A stretch of DNA of 64,000 nt from an uncultured Selenomonas sp. (GTDB lineage Bacteria > Bacillota > Negativicutes > Selenomonadales > Selenomonadaceae). Both the position numbers and the translations under genes were made by a program. Each line of letters opens with the position of its first letter. Positions within the stretch are counted from its first letter, which is position 1. The stretch lies in the NCBI GenBank assembly GCA_947167105.1, contig CAMVGU010000004.1:62001-126000 (forward strand), given 5' to 3'. Under the pieces are notes generated by a model. It was not told the DNA's origin and did not search any database. It saw only the letters and a program-made list of their open reading frames with translations. Of the stretch, positions 25,353 through 35,027 are shown piece by piece.

Positions 25353-27830
25353 CTAGCCTTTGACCACGATATTGACCAGCTTGCCCGGCACACAGATAAC
25401 CTTCAGTATCTCCTTGCCTGCCGTATGCTCCTGTGCCTTCGGCAGAGCCAGGGCAGCCTTCTCCATCTCCTCTTTGTCAAGCCCCGCCGGTACCGTTACG
25501 CGTCCCCGCAGCTTGCCATTGACCTGCAGCACGATCTCGACCTCATCCTGCACCAGGGCCGACTCATCGTATCCGGGCCACTGCTGAGCATGGACGGAGC
25601 CTTCCCCGCCGAGATTATGCCAGAGTTCCTCGGCAATATGCGGCGTAAAGGGTGCCAGCATGCGGATAAGAGCCGAGGCCAGCTCACGCACCAGGCCGGG
25701 ATTCACCTCCTTGCCGGCAAATGCGTAGAAGGCATTCACCAGCTCCATCAGAGAGGAAATCGCCGTGTTGAACATGAAGCGGTCACGCACATCCTCCGTG
25801 ACCTTCTTGATAGTGGAGTGCAGCACACGGCGCAGTTCCTTTTCATCCTTCGTCAGCGTCTCCGGGTCATAAGCAGAGGGAGCGCCCTTGACTACATCCT
25901 CGAACTTATCCAGAATGCGCCAGACACGCGCCAGGAAGCGGAAGGAGCCTTCCACTCCCTGCTCGCTCCAGTCCAAATCGCGGTCAACGGGAGCCGCAAA
26001 GAGGATGAACAGGCGGGCTGTATCCGCGCCGTATTTCTCTATGATTTCCTCCGGGGACACAACGTTGCCCAGGGACTTCGACATCTTGGCGCCATCCTTG
26101 ATGACCATGCCCTGGGTCAGGAGATTCTTGAAAGGCTCATCGAAGTCCACAAGGTGCGCGTCATGCAGCACCTTCACAAAGAAACGGGCATACAGCAGGT
26201 GCAAGATGGCATGCTCGATGCCGCCTATGTACTGATCGACGGGCGCCCAGTAATTCACCTTATCCTTGGCAAAGGGCAGCTTGTCATTATGAGGGTCGGC
26301 ATAGCGCAGGAAATACCAGGATGAGCAGATGAAGGTATCCATGGTATCCGTCTCGCGCCTTGCATCTGCGCCGCACTGGGGGCATTTGCAATTCACGAAT
26401 TCCTCGCACTGGGCCAGGGGCGAGACAGCCCCCGCGTCAAAGGAGACATTCTCTGGCAGCTTCACCGGCAACTCCTCCTCCGGCACCAGCACCTCGCCGC
26501 AGTGGGGGCAGTGGATGACCGGAATCGGCGCCCCCCAGTAGCGCTGGCGGGAAATCAGCCAATCCCGCAGGCGGTAGTTGACCTTGCGCTGGCCGAAGCC
26601 CTCCTTCTCTGCCTTGTCCATGATAGCAGACATGGCGGCATGCATCTCCATGCCGGTGAACTCGCCGGAATTGACCAGCTCACCGCTTTTGTCGTCATAG
26701 GCATGGTTCATGTCCTCCAGCTTCAAGGTCACGCCCTTGGGCTGGCAGGTCAGGATAATCGGCAGATTGTATTTCTTGGCAAACATCCAGTCACGCTGGT
26801 CGCCGGAAGGCACGCCCATCACTGCCCCCGTGCCGTAGTCGGCCAGCACATAGTTCGTGACCCACAGCTCCACCTTATTGCCGTTGAAGGGGTTCACGGC
26901 GTAAACGCCCGTGAAGATGCCCTCCTTCTCCGACTCGCTGGAAGTGCGCTCCATCTCGGACTGGTTGCGGGCTTTCTCACAGAAAGCCTTGATTTCCTCA
27001 GCCCTGGGGTTATCCTTGACAAGCTTTTCGATAATCGGATGCTCCGCCGCCAGCGCTACGAAGGTAATGCCGTAAGCCGTATCCGGGCGCGTCGTGTAGA
27101 CCGGCAGCTTTTCGCCCAGCTCCGGCACCTCGATATTGAATTCCAGGCCCTCACTGCGGCCAATCCAGTTGGCCTGCATGGTCTTGACCCGCTCCGGCCA
27201 GCCCGGCAGCTTATCCAGGTCATCCAGCAGCCTGTCAGCATAGTCCGTGATTTTCAGGAACCACTGGGACAAGTCCTTCTTGTGTACCTCAGAATCGCAG
27301 CGCCAGCATTTGCCGTCAATGACCTGCTCGTTTGCAAGCACCGTGCCGCAGGTATCGCACCAGTTCACGGAAGCTTCCTTCTTGTAGGCCAGGCCGCGCT
27401 TATAGAAAAGCTCAAAGAGCCACTGGGTCCACTTGTAGTAATCCGGCGCGCAGGTCAGCACCTTCCTGTCCCAATCGTAGGACAGCCCCATGTCCTTCTG
27501 CTGGCGGATCATGTTATCTATATTGGCATAAGTCCAGTCACCCGGTTTCACGCCGTGCTTGATAGCCGCATTCTCGGCCGGCATGCCGAAGGAATCGAAG
27601 CCCATGGGGTGCAGCACATTGAAGCCTGCCATAGTGCGGTAACGTGCCACCACATCACCGATGGAATAATTGCGCACATGACCCATATGCAGGTTGCCCG
27701 AGGGATACGGGAACATCTCAAGCGCATAGTACTTCGGGCGCTTCTCATCCATCTCCGTCCTATAGACCTGGCCCGCGTCCCATTTCTGCTGCCATTTTTT
27801 CTCTATCTGCTGCGGCGAATACCTCTCCAA
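25353..27830 (-). CDS. leuS: Leucyl-tRNA synthetase
   Basis: Class I synthetase charging tRNA-Leu, 825 aa, normal bacterial length. The HIGH motif is HMGH in [17 protein letters not shown], and the KMSKS motif is intact in [16 protein letters not shown]. The CP1 editing domain lies between, with the threonine-rich [12 protein letters not shown] signature. Two zinc-ribbon-like Cys sets are visible ([12 protein letters not shown] and [12 protein letters not shown]). No T-box leader is seen upstream. Confidence 0.97.
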   Translation of the reverse strand: MERYSPQQIEKKWQQKWDAGQVYRTEMDEKRPKYYALEMFPYPSGNLHMGHVRNYSIGDVVARYRTMAGFNVLHPMGFDSFGMPAENAAIKHGVKPGDWTYANIDNMIRQQKDMGLSYDWDRKVLTCAPDYYKWTQWLFELFYKRGLAYKKEASVNWCDTCGTVLANEQVIDGKCWRCDSEVHKKDLSQWFLKITDYADRLLDDLDKLPGWPERVKTMQANWIGRSEGLEFNIEVPELGEKLPVYTTRPDTAYGITFVALAAEHPIIEKLVKDNPRAEEIKAFCEKARNQSEMERTSSESEKEGIFTGVYAVNPFNGNKVELWVTNYVLADYGTGAVMGVPSGDQRDWMFAKKYNLPIILTCQPKGVTLKLEDMNHAYDDKSGELVNSGEFTGMEMHAAMSAIMDKAEKEGFGQRKVNYRLRDWLISRQRYWGAPIPVIHCPHCGEVLVPEEELPVKLPENVSFDAGAVSPLAQCEEFVNCKCPQCGADARRETDTMDTFICSSWYFLRYADPHNDKLPFAKDKVNYWAPVDQYIGGIEHAILHLLYARFFVKVLHDAHLVDFDEPFKNLLTQGMVIKDGAKMSKSLGNVVSPEEIIEKYGADTARLFILFAAPVDRDLDWSEQGVEGSFRFLARVWRILDKFEDVVKGAPSAYDPETLTKDEKELRRVLHSTIKKVTEDVRDRFMFNTAISSLMELVNAFYAFAGKEVNPGLVRELASALIRMLAPFTPHIAEELWHNLGGEGSVHAQQWPGYDESALVQDEVEIVLQVNGKLRGRVTVPAGLDKEEMEKAALALPKAQEHTAGKEILKVICVPGKLVNIVVKG

Positions 27831-27934
27831 TTCAATCCCTCCAAAAATATGGCCTGCATGGCCAAAATGCCTGTCTCATGTATGAGTTTTTTGCGCAGCT
27901 TCATAACGTCCGGCAAGAAACTACATACCCTTGT

Positions 27935-27963
27935 ATTATCTCATATTCAGCAGGCAACGTCAA
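27935..27963 (-). promoter_or_regulatory. leuS promoter
   Basis: On the minus strand TTGACG (27958-27963), a 17-bp spacer and GATAAT (27935-27940) lie about 105 bp before leuS. The ~100-nt leader has no T-box motif; it has only small hairpins. Confidence 0.75.
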
Positions 27964-28015
27964 ACAGTATGAAACTGCCGGCCGCCGTTTCACATCAGTA
28001 AAAATTTCCAAAACC

Positions 28016-28045
28016 TTGAATAAAGCATCCTTAATATGCTAATAT
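28016..28045 (+). promoter_or_regulatory. Promoter of the diguanylate cyclase gene
   Basis: TTGAAT (28016-28021), an 18-bp spacer and TAATAT (28040-28045), about 40 bp before the start. Confidence 0.55.
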
Positions 28046-28086
28046 AGAGTGGTAAGCATGCGGAACAGAGAAAAAGGAGCAAAAGC

Positions 28087-28977
28087 ATGGCTACTGCCAT
28101 TGATGAGCAACTGAATAAGTACATCACCGCTCATGATATCTGGCCTAAGCTCTTCGATGTCGTGCGCCTGGTGGAGCAGGACAGCAACTGTGTGTGCCAA
28201 TACAAGAACGGCAAGTGCGTGCCGACCCAGGAAACATGCTACAATATCTGGGGCAAGGACAGCCGCTGCGCTAACTGCGTGTCGCACCTCGCCTTTGTGG
28301 AGAACACCCAGCACGTAAAGTTTGAATACGCAAACGAGCACTACTACTTCGTCATTGCCCGCCCTGTAGAAATGGAGAGCGGGCGCTATGTCATAGAGTT
28401 CGTGCTGGATGCCACCACACAGTTTGCGCGCCATGGACTGTCCGGCAACAACTTTGTGATGGATCTCATCACCGAGCTGGAACGCGTATCCTCCAAGGAC
28501 GTATTCTCCGGCCTTTACAACAAGACCCGCTTCAACCAGCTCCTGATGGAGCGGCTGGCGAGAGCCAAGGAAAAAGACATGCCCCTGTATCTGGCTCTCT
28601 GGGATGTAGACCGCTTCAAGCAGGTGAACGACCTGCACGGCCATGATGCCGGGGATAATGTAATCCTCGCCATCTCCCATCAGCTGCGCCACTTCGTGAC
28701 AGATGACTGGGGAGTGGCCGCCCGCTTCGGCGGCGACGAGTTCGGCATTGTCTTCTTCGAGCAGGACCGCACGAAATGCCGCGTGCTGCTGGAGGGCATC
28801 GCCCAGGCCATTGCCCAGATTGATTTCCCCAGCCCCCAGGGCGGCATGTTCCATGTAACGGCCAGCTACGGCCTGGCCGATGTCCGTGCAGCCGCCACGC
28901 CGCTGGAAGCCGTGCATCTGGCCGATATCAGCCTCTATCGCTGCAAGGAACAGCATCACGCCGAACATCCTGAATAA
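28087..28977 (+). CDS. Diguanylate cyclase with Cys-rich N-terminal sensor
   Basis: Makes cyclic-di-GMP from two GTP. The C-terminal GGDEF domain (about residues 125-296) has intact AARFGGDEFGIVF and the upstream substrate motif DVDRFKQVNDLHGHDAGD. No RxxD inhibitory site is apparent before the GGDEF. The N-terminal 120 residues have no membrane span but carry five closely spaced Cys (CVC, KC, TC, C-x2-C between about residues 36 and 65). They resemble a PAS-like domain able to hold a metal, Fe-S cluster or redox disulfide. Strong AAAGGAG site; a terminator follows. Confidence 0.88.
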   Translation: MATAIDEQLNKYITAHDIWPKLFDVVRLVEQDSNCVCQYKNGKCVPTQETCYNIWGKDSRCANCVSHLAFVENTQHVKFEYANEHYYFVIARPVEMESGRYVIEFVLDATTQFARHGLSGNNFVMDLITELERVSSKDVFSGLYNKTRFNQLLMERLARAKEKDMPLYLALWDVDRFKQVNDLHGHDAGDNVILAISHQLRHFVTDDWGVAARFGGDEFGIVFFEQDRTKCRVLLEGIAQAIAQIDFPSPQGGMFHVTASYGLADVRAAATPLEAVHLADISLYRCKEQHHAEHPE

Positions 28978-28985
28978 AGCGCATG

Positions 28986-29022
28986 AAAAAGACCAAGGCA
29001 ACTCTCAGCCTTGGTCTTTTTC
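28986..29022. terminator. Bidirectional terminator
   Basis: The perfect stem GACCAAGGC/GCCTTGGTC, flanked by AAAAA and TTTTT, lies between the convergent diguanylate cyclase and permease genes. Confidence 0.9.
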
Positions 29023-29035
29023 ATACCAAATTTTA

Positions 29036-30319
29036 TCAGAGATAGCGCAGCCACACATAGACGCTGGCGATGGCCACCGTCATCACCATCACAGGGAAAG
29101 CGACCTTCATGAAGCCGACAAAGGAAATCTGCTTGCCCCGCTGGGCTGCCATGGAAGCCACAACCACATTGGCAGAGGCACCTATCAGCGTGCCGTTGCC
29201 GCCCAGGCAGGCACCCAGTGCCAGGCTCCACCACATGGGCTCCAGATTCGTAAGGCCCATCTGACCCATATCCTGAATCAAGGGGATCAGCGTCGCCACG
29301 AAGGGTATATTGTCGATGAAGGCAGAAGCTATGGCACTCATCCACATGATAAGCATGGCCGTAGCAGGCACATTGCCCTGGGTGATGGCGATGGCCTCCG
29401 CTGCCAGCATCTTAATGACCCCCGTCTCCACCAGGGCACCCACCAGCACAAACAGCCCTGCAAAGAAGAAGATGGCCAGCCACTCCACCTTGGACAGGGC
29501 CTTAGCAATCATGCCCTCGTTCTGGGGATAGGAAATCAGGAGCAGGAAGCCTGCGCCGGTCAGGGCCGCCGTGGCTGTCTGCAATCCCAGGGTGCTATGC
29601 AGCACGAACATGGAAATCGTGATAAAGATGGCCAGCAGGCACTTCTTCAGGAGCTTAGTGTCTGTAATCTGGCTTCTCTCATCCAGGCTCATGACCTTGG
29701 CCTGGAGCTCAGGCTGGGTCTTTAAATGCTTGCCATACAAGGCAACCAGCACAGCCTCCATGACGATGAAAATAATGATGGAAACCCCGGTCACATTCCA
29801 GATAAAGTCCATAAAGGACAGCCCCACCGCGCTGCCGATCATGATGTTCGGGGGGTCGCCGATAAGGGTCGCTGTACCGCCCACATTGGAGGAGAGAATC
29901 TGGGACATCAGATAGGGCTTCACATCTACCTTCAACTGGGAAGTAATGGAGAAGGTGATGGGCACGGTGAGCAGCACCGTGGTCACGTTATCCAGGAGGC
30001 CGGAGCAGACCGCTGTCAGGGCGGAAAGCGCCAGCAGCAGGGCAATGGGCTGCGCCTTGACCTTCTTCGCCGCCCAGATGGCGAGAAAATTGAAAAGGCC
30101 GGTCTCGCTGGTGACATTCACGATAATCATCATGCCCATCAGCAGGCCCAGGGTATTGAAGTCAATGTGGGTAATGGCTGTCTGCTGATCCAGGATACCG
30201 CAGAGAATCATCAGCATGGCACCGAAGATGCCCACAATGGTGCGGTGGACTTTCTCGGAAATAATCAGTGCATAAGCCGTCACAAAGATAACGACGGCTA
30301 CGATGGTACTCGTTTCCAT
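29036..30319 (-). CDS. ArsB/NhaD-type ion permease
   Basis: Polytopic membrane protein of the ion transporter superfamily, 427 aa with about eleven hydrophobic segments. Two internally related hairpin segments are seen: SSNVGGTATLIGDPPNIMIG and GACLGGNGTLIGASANVV, typical of citrate/arsenite/Na+-H+ permeases of the CitM-NhaD-ArsB group. The substrate (Na+/H+, arsenite or dicarboxylate) cannot be decided. The ATG at 30319 is preferred over a GTG at 30349. It ends the operon HD-glnS-109 aa-permease. Confidence 0.82.
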   Translation of the reverse strand: METSTIVAVVIFVTAYALIISEKVHRTIVGIFGAMLMILCGILDQQTAITHIDFNTLGLLMGMMIIVNVTSETGLFNFLAIWAAKKVKAQPIALLLALSALTAVCSGLLDNVTTVLLTVPITFSITSQLKVDVKPYLMSQILSSNVGGTATLIGDPPNIMIGSAVGLSFMDFIWNVTGVSIIIFIVMEAVLVALYGKHLKTQPELQAKVMSLDERSQITDTKLLKKCLLAIFITISMFVLHSTLGLQTATAALTGAGFLLLISYPQNEGMIAKALSKVEWLAIFFFAGLFVLVGALVETGVIKMLAAEAIAITQGNVPATAMLIMWMSAIASAFIDNIPFVATLIPLIQDMGQMGLTNLEPMWWSLALGACLGGNGTLIGASANVVVASMAAQRGKQISFVGFMKVAFPVMVMTVAIASVYVWLRYL

Positions 30320-30362
30320 GAGATTTATACTCGCTTCCCTTCCAAACACACAAAGACGTTTG

Positions 30363-30692
30363 TTATTTATATTTAGGCGTCAGCACTATGCTTTCGCCGT
30401 CCCTTTTGACCTTGAAGGTGTAGCCGGTGATCCCTTTCAGAGCCAGCTCCATCTTTAGCTGGGTCAGTGCCTTGCCCAGCTCATCGGTCAGTTCCCTGGT
30501 AAAGCCGCCCCTGGCCAGGTCAGCAGGCGGTGCCTTGGCCGCCTCTGCCTGGGCCTTCTGTTCCTGGGCCTTAGCCGCCCGCACGAATTTTTCTTCCAGC
30601 GTGTCCTCCTCGATAAAATCCTTCATCATATCCTTATCGCTCAGGCCACGGGGAATTTTCGCCTTCGGAACCTTCTTCGTCATCTTTGACAT
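30363..30692 (-). CDS. Hypothetical protein, 109 aa
   Basis: I do not recognise the family. The first half is basic and low in complexity (MTKKVPKAKIPRG), followed by an Ala/Lys/Gln-rich probable coiled coil (AAKAQEQKAQAEAAKAP). The C-terminal 50 residues look folded (TDELGKALTQLKMELALKG, then FKVKRDGESIVLTPK). There is no signal peptide, Cys or His cluster. It lies 9 nt after glnS and 43 nt before the permease, so it is operon-embedded and likely real. Confidence 0.75.
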   Translation of the reverse strand: MSKMTKKVPKAKIPRGLSDKDMMKDFIEEDTLEEKFVRAAKAQEQKAQAEAAKAPPADLARGGFTRELTDELGKALTQLKMELALKGITGYTFKVKRDGESIVLTPKYK

Positions 30693-30701
30693 CTGCTCAC
30701 C

Positions 30702-32375
30702 TTATTTCTTGCTGACTTTCGCCCAAGTATCCTTGAGCCCCACCACGCGATTGAAGACCAGCCTCTCCGGCGTCGTGTCCGGGTCTGTCACGAAATAGCC
30801 CTCCCGCAGGAACTGGTAATGGGTGCCTGCCGCCGTCAATTTCACGCTCGGCTCAATCAGCGCCTTATCCAGCACTTCCAGGGACTTGTCATTCAAGGAA
30901 GCAATGAAATCCGCCGGTACATTGCCATCCTCATCCGTCTCAATCAGGTAATCGTAGAGGCGCACCTCGCAGGGCAGAGCAGTCTTGGCAGCCACCCAAT
31001 GTATGGTGCCTTTGATCTTGCGGTTTGCTGTCGCCCCCCCCGTCTTGGAATCCGGGTCGCAGGTGCAGTGCAGTTCCAAAATCCGGCCCTGCTCGTCCTT
31101 GATGACCTCATCACATCTGATAATATAGGCATGCTTCAGGCGCACCTCCCCGCCCGGCTTCAGGCGGAAGAACTTCTTCGGCGCTTCCTCCAGGAAATCA
31201 TCCTGCTCGATATAAATTTCACGGGAGAAAGGTACGAAGCGCTGCCCGCCGCGCAGGGGATTATTGTCAGCCAGCAGCCATTCCTCCTTATCCTCCGGAT
31301 AGTTCGTGATAATGACCTTCAAGGGGCGCAGCACCGCCATCACCCGATCTGCGTTCTCGTTCAGGTCGTCCCGCACGCAATGCTCCAGCATGGCGGCATC
31401 CACCAGGGAATTGGCCTTGGCAACGCCGATCTCCTCGCAGAACTTGCGCAGGGAGGCCGGAGTATAGCCGCGGCGGCGCAGGCCGGAAATAGTAGGCATA
31501 CGGGGATCGTCCCAGCCGCGCACATGTCCCTCCTCCACCAACTGGCGCAGCTTGCGCTTGCTGGTGATGGTATTCGTAAGGTTCAGCCGGGCGAACTCAA
31601 TCTGGCGCGGGCGCTTGCCCTCCTCAAAGCCCAGATGCTCAAGGAGCCAGTCATAGAAAGGACGATGCTCCTCGAATTCCAGGGTGCAGACGGAGTGGGT
31701 AATGCCCTCGATGGCATCGGACAGGGGATGGGCAAAATCATACATGGGATAGATGCACCAGGCATCCCCGGTGCGGTGATGATGGGCGTGGGCAATGCGG
31801 TAGATAACCGTGTCCCGCAGCACCATATTCGGGGAAGCCATATCTATTTTGGCCCGCAGCACCTTGGCACCGTCTTGGAACTCACCCGCTTTCATACGAC
31901 GGAACAAATCCAGATTTTCCTCCACGGAGCGGTTTCTGCAGGGGCTCTCCTGCCCCGGCTCCGTCAAAGTGCCGCGAGTGGCCTTGATTTCCTCGGCGGA
32001 CTGGTCGTCCACATAGGCCAGCCCCTTCTCGATCAGCTGCTCTGCGTAAGCATACAGCTTGTCGAAGTAGTCGGAGGCATAGAACATGCGGTCAGCCCAG
32101 GAAAAGCCCAGCCATTTGATGTCCTCCTGAATGGAGTCCACATACTCCGTGTCCTCCTTGGTGGGATTCGTATCATCAAAGCGCAGATTGCACAGGCCCT
32201 GATTGCGCTCCGCCAGACCGAAATTCAGGCAAATTGACTTAGCGTGCCCGATATGGAGATAGCCGTTCGGCTCGGGAGGGAAGCGGGTATGGATACCATC
32301 TGCATACTTGCCCTGCTTCAGATCATCCTCGATGATATTCTGGATGAAATTCGAGGACTGCTGCATCTCTGCCAT
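30702..32375 (-). CDS. glnS: Glutaminyl-tRNA synthetase
   Basis: Class I synthetase charging tRNA-Gln directly, 557 aa. Signatures are [21 protein letters not shown] (HIGH) and the class Ic KMSKS-like position in the [20 protein letters not shown] segment. The C-terminal anticodon-binding beta-barrels have normal length. [11 protein letters not shown] distinguishes GlnRS from GluRS. The presence of glnS implies that the tRNA-dependent amidation route is not the only source of Gln-tRNA. An AGGAG site precedes the ATG; HD gene 16 nt upstream. Confidence 0.95.
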   Translation of the reverse strand: MAEMQQSSNFIQNIIEDDLKQGKYADGIHTRFPPEPNGYLHIGHAKSICLNFGLAERNQGLCNLRFDDTNPTKEDTEYVDSIQEDIKWLGFSWADRMFYASDYFDKLYAYAEQLIEKGLAYVDDQSAEEIKATRGTLTEPGQESPCRNRSVEENLDLFRRMKAGEFQDGAKVLRAKIDMASPNMVLRDTVIYRIAHAHHHRTGDAWCIYPMYDFAHPLSDAIEGITHSVCTLEFEEHRPFYDWLLEHLGFEEGKRPRQIEFARLNLTNTITSKRKLRQLVEEGHVRGWDDPRMPTISGLRRRGYTPASLRKFCEEIGVAKANSLVDAAMLEHCVRDDLNENADRVMAVLRPLKVIITNYPEDKEEWLLADNNPLRGGQRFVPFSREIYIEQDDFLEEAPKKFFRLKPGGEVRLKHAYIIRCDEVIKDEQGRILELHCTCDPDSKTGGATANRKIKGTIHWVAAKTALPCEVRLYDYLIETDEDGNVPADFIASLNDKSLEVLDKALIEPSVKLTAAGTHYQFLREGYFVTDPDTTPERLVFNRVVGLKDTWAKVSKK

Positions 32376-32391
32376 GATTCATTCTCCTATC

Positions 32392-33222
32392 TCAGTATAT
32401 ATCTGCCTTGTCAGGTATCTCTATTCGTTCGGATATGTATTTGCGCAGGCGTTCCACACCTTCTGCCAGCCCCTCCTGCTCCGGCAGGCAGGCAATGATT
32501 TTCTCGATATAGCCCTGCTCCATCAGGCGCTCCAAGGTCCAGCCGAAATTGATATCATACACCCACATCAGGCGCACAACAATGCGGTCGCCGTGGGTGC
32601 GCATCTCGTAGTAGTCCGCCTGCTCACCCTTGGCGAAATGCTCCACGAAATCCTGGCTCACATTGAGCTTGTCCACGCCCTTCACGAATTTGGGCGCCTC
32701 TGCTGCGTGCTTAGGGTCCAGGAAGGGCGCCAGCACACGGTAGATATCCTGCTTGTCCGCATCCCGCAAAAGCTTCGCAAACAGCAGCTTGCGCTTGTCA
32801 TCAGTGGAGCGGATAGCCTTCTTGTTATGCTCCTGAATGGCAAAGCGCACAAGCTCCAAATCCTCCGGGGCCAGCTCATGCAGCACATCCAGCTCTGCCA
32901 GCACCTTCAGCCCCAGGTCAGCATGATCCTCCGACCGGGCATCATTAAATGTCTGATACAAGCTGTACTGCCGGAAACGACCCACATCGTGGAAAAGCCC
33001 CATAATCTCCGCCAGTTGCACATCATGGGGCCTTAGCTGCAAATGCCGGGCCAGTTCCCGTGCGATGCGCGTCACATAGCCTGTATGCTCCTCCTTGATG
33101 CGGATGCCGAGCATGACTTCCTCATCCTCGGTATGGAATGATTTCATATAGGCACCCATCCAGTCATGCAGATGGTGCAACAATTCCGTCAAATCGTCTT
33201 CTGTAGTGTAGGGCAAAGCCAA
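32392..33222 (-). CDS. HD-domain phosphohydrolase
   Basis: 276-aa cytosolic protein with an HD metal-dependent phosphohydrolase domain: EEHTGYVTRIARELARHL, the HD pair in LFHDVGRFRQYS, SEDHADLGLKVL and the distal Asp in LLRDADKQDIYRVL. There is no GYP motif, so it is not a c-di-GMP enzyme of that type; a nucleotide substrate is likely but unknown. It is the first gene of the glnS operon. Confidence 0.82.
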   Translation of the reverse strand: MALPYTTEDDLTELLHHLHDWMGAYMKSFHTEDEEVMLGIRIKEEHTGYVTRIARELARHLQLRPHDVQLAEIMGLFHDVGRFRQYSLYQTFNDARSEDHADLGLKVLAELDVLHELAPEDLELVRFAIQEHNKKAIRSTDDKRKLLFAKLLRDADKQDIYRVLAPFLDPKHAAEAPKFVKGVDKLNVSQDFVEHFAKGEQADYYEMRTHGDRIVVRLMWVYDINFGWTLERLMEQGYIEKIIACLPEQEGLAEGVERLRKYISERIEIPDKADIY

Positions 33223-33273
33223 AGCCTCCTAAACATTTCAAAATACAAGTATAAATTATACTACGTCAACGAG

Positions 33274-33318
33274 AAAGAGTCCAATGATTTTCTCTAACGT
33301 CATTGGACTCTTTCTTTG
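33274..33318. terminator. Bidirectional hairpin terminator
   Basis: The perfect 14-bp stem AAAGAGTCCAATGA/TCATTGGACTCTTT with a 12-nt loop lies between the HD gene start and the antitoxin gene. T-tracts are modest. Confidence 0.65.
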
Positions 33319-33405
33319 CCAACTTTCCCTGTCCCTTCTTTCCCCCTTACACAGTCATCATTCGATCATACCCCTAATATCTGCGAGCATACGTGCGGTC
33401 ACCTG

Positions 33406-33448
33406 GAAAATAAAAAGCCGCCATGAAGCATAGTGCCCCAAAGCGGCT
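33406..33448 (-). terminator. Terminator of the toxin-antitoxin operon
   Basis: On the minus strand AGCCGC...GCGGCT is followed by TTTTATTTT, starting just after the antitoxin stop. Confidence 0.65.
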
Positions 33449-33454
33449 GCACCG

Positions 33455-33733
33455 TCATGCCGGTACAAGCTTGATTTCAAATCGCATATTCAGCCCCTGC
33501 GCAAGCCGTACAAGCGTGGCATACGTAGGATTGCTGTTGCCGTTCTCAAATCGGGATATATCTGCCTGCGGTATGCCAGTGCGCTCAGAAAGCTCCTTCT
33601 GCGTGATTCCCTGCTCCCTGCGTGCGTCAATCAGTGCCTGCTTGACTGCAAATTCAGGTGCCAAGGCGTCCCATTCAGCTTTTATCTCAGGGTCTCGAAG
33701 CTGCTCGGCAAGATAATCATCAAATTCGCTCAT
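33455..33733 (-). CDS. HigA-like helix-turn-helix antitoxin
   Basis: 92-aa XRE-family DNA-binding protein. The helix-turn-helix occupies about residues 33-87: RREQGITQKELSERTGIPQADISRFENGNSNPTYATLVRLA in two overlapping parts. The acidic N-terminus (MSEFDDYLAEQLRDPEIKAEW) is the likely toxin-binding part. The ATG at 33733 overlaps the toxin end by 14 nt and has AAAGGGAG upstream. With the toxin it probably represses its own promoter. The order toxin-then-antitoxin is that of higBA. Confidence 0.88.
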   Translation of the reverse strand: MSEFDDYLAEQLRDPEIKAEWDALAPEFAVKQALIDARREQGITQKELSERTGIPQADISRFENGNSNPTYATLVRLAQGLNMRFEIKLVPA

Positions 33734-34082
33734 GTTCTTTCTCCCTTTCCAGAAAATCTGCCCTGTACTTCTTTGCAATGGCTATTTCAGCGGGCGGCGT
33801 TTTGTTCGTCTTTTTCACAAAGCCGTTCGTCAGGATGATTCTCTGCCCAACGTAGAAAAAGTACAACACCCGCGTTATATTGCCACCAAAGGAAGTACGA
33901 AGCTCAAATATACCATCTTCCAGCGGCTTGGAATCCGGCTCCCTGGTTTCGTTGCCGTTGTCCTGTAGCAAATTGATTGAACGAAGCACCTTGGTACGAA
34001 GTTTCTTGTCAAGCCCGTCAATGAAGTCCTTTGCAGGCTTGTCTCCGTCTGCTGTTGTGTAAAAGCTTACATCGAATTGCAT
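33720..34082 (-). CDS. HigB/RelE-family toxin (Gp49-like)
   Basis: 120-aa member of the RelE/HigB superfamily of ribosome-dependent mRNA interferases, Gp49-like branch. Visible features are FYTTADGDKPAKDFIDGLDKKLRTKV, the core GIFELRTSFGGNITRVLYFF and ILTNGFVKKTNKTPPAEI, the standard pattern of this branch. The ATG at 34082 has GGGAGG upstream and is chosen over the longer frame to 34139, because the promoter -10 (34111-34116) lies inside that extension. Confidence 0.88.
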   Translation of the reverse strand: MQFDVSFYTTADGDKPAKDFIDGLDKKLRTKVLRSINLLQDNGNETREPDSKPLEDGIFELRTSFGGNITRVLYFFYVGQRIILTNGFVKKTNKTPPAEIAIAKKYRADFLEREKEHERI

Positions 34083-34110
34083 TCTGCGCCTCCCGCCCTT
34101 CGTTACCTTC

Positions 34111-34139
34111 ATTATATGTGATATAACACATATTGTCAA
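34111..34139 (-). promoter_or_regulatory. Toxin-antitoxin promoter with palindromic operator
   Basis: On the minus strand TTGACA (34134-34139), a 17-bp spacer and TATAAT (34111-34116) make a fully consensus promoter. The spacer is filled by the palindrome ATATGTG-N6-CACATAT (34114-34133), the probable HigA operator. Confidence 0.85.
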
Positions 34140-34206
34140 TGAATTGAGAGAAATTTGAAGAAAGTACAGCCGAGAGTGATTACTTATGCCTGCATGCTAC
34201 TATTCT

Positions 34207-34899
34207 TTAACCAATGCAATTCATAATGAAAAGCACCACGGGCACTACAGCCAACGCCGGCAAATAATTCAAGACCTTGATCTTAGTCAGGCCAATCATA
34301 TTGAGCCCGATGGCCAGAATCAGCAGGCAGCCTGTGCAGCTTACCTCTGCAATCACATCCCTTGATAGGAAAGGTGCCAGCCACTCCGCCCCCAGGACAA
34401 TGGCTCCCTGGAACAGCAAGGTGAAGACCGCCGACCCCATCACGCCGATGCCCATCGCCGCCCCCATGACGGCGCCGGACACCATATCAAGCAAGGACTT
34501 CGTGTAAAGCATGGTGAAATCAGCCGCCAGACCAGCATTCAGGGAACCCACAATGACCATGGCCCCCACGTTCATAATCAGGCAGGAAGTCACGAAAGCA
34601 TTGGCGATTTTCGCACCCTCGCCCGCCCCGCTCCAGCGACTGGTCAGCCGCTCCGCGAAACGGTTGATATGCCCGTCCCAGTCCATGGCTTCACCTAACC
34701 CGGCACCCATGACGCAGGCAATAATCATCACCAGGATATTCTGCTCCGCGATGGCTCCCTGCACGCCAATGATAACGGTGCACAGGCCCAGGGCCTGCAT
34801 GACAATATCCGAAATCTCCTTCGGTATGCCACGGCGAAACAGCAATCCCACTGTAGTACCGATGATAATGACGACTGTATTGACAATGACAGCAAACAT
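34207..34899 (-). CDS. DUF554 family membrane protein
   Basis: 230 aa with about seven hydrophobic segments. The start MFAVIVNTVVIIIGTTVGLLF, then IPKEISDIVMQALGLCTVIIG and the ILAIGLNMIGLTKIKVLNYLPA end, are typical of the YdfK/DUF554 family. Its function is unknown; transport has been proposed. It is a single gene with AAGGAG before the ATG, followed on the same strand by the toxin-antitoxin operon, which has its own promoter. Confidence 0.85.
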   Translation of the reverse strand: MFAVIVNTVVIIIGTTVGLLFRRGIPKEISDIVMQALGLCTVIIGVQGAIAEQNILVMIIACVMGAGLGEAMDWDGHINRFAERLTSRWSGAGEGAKIANAFVTSCLIMNVGAMVIVGSLNAGLAADFTMLYTKSLLDMVSGAVMGAAMGIGVMGSAVFTLLFQGAIVLGAEWLAPFLSRDVIAEVSCTGCLLILAIGLNMIGLTKIKVLNYLPALAVVPVVLFIMNCIG

Positions 34900-34963
34900 A
34901 AAAAGCTCCTTATTTTCAGGGGAAATTCATCAACGCTCTTATTGTAACAAATTTACAGATAAT

Positions 34964-35010
34964 AGAAAAGCACCCCACCGACCTGCGCCGATGGGATGCC
35001 CCTATTTTTC
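34964..35010. terminator. Terminator of the pyruvate oxidoreductase gene
   Basis: On the minus strand GCATCCCATCG pairs with CGGTGGGGTGC over 11 bp (including G-U) and is followed by TTTTC. The reverse strand also has a T-run. Confidence 0.8.
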
Positions 35011-35027
35011 AGTTGCCTGATTTACCC

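Noticed and set aside
27831-27963. T-box leader before leuS
   Set aside because: The leader is only about 100 nt and lacks the T-box sequence and a specifier stem.
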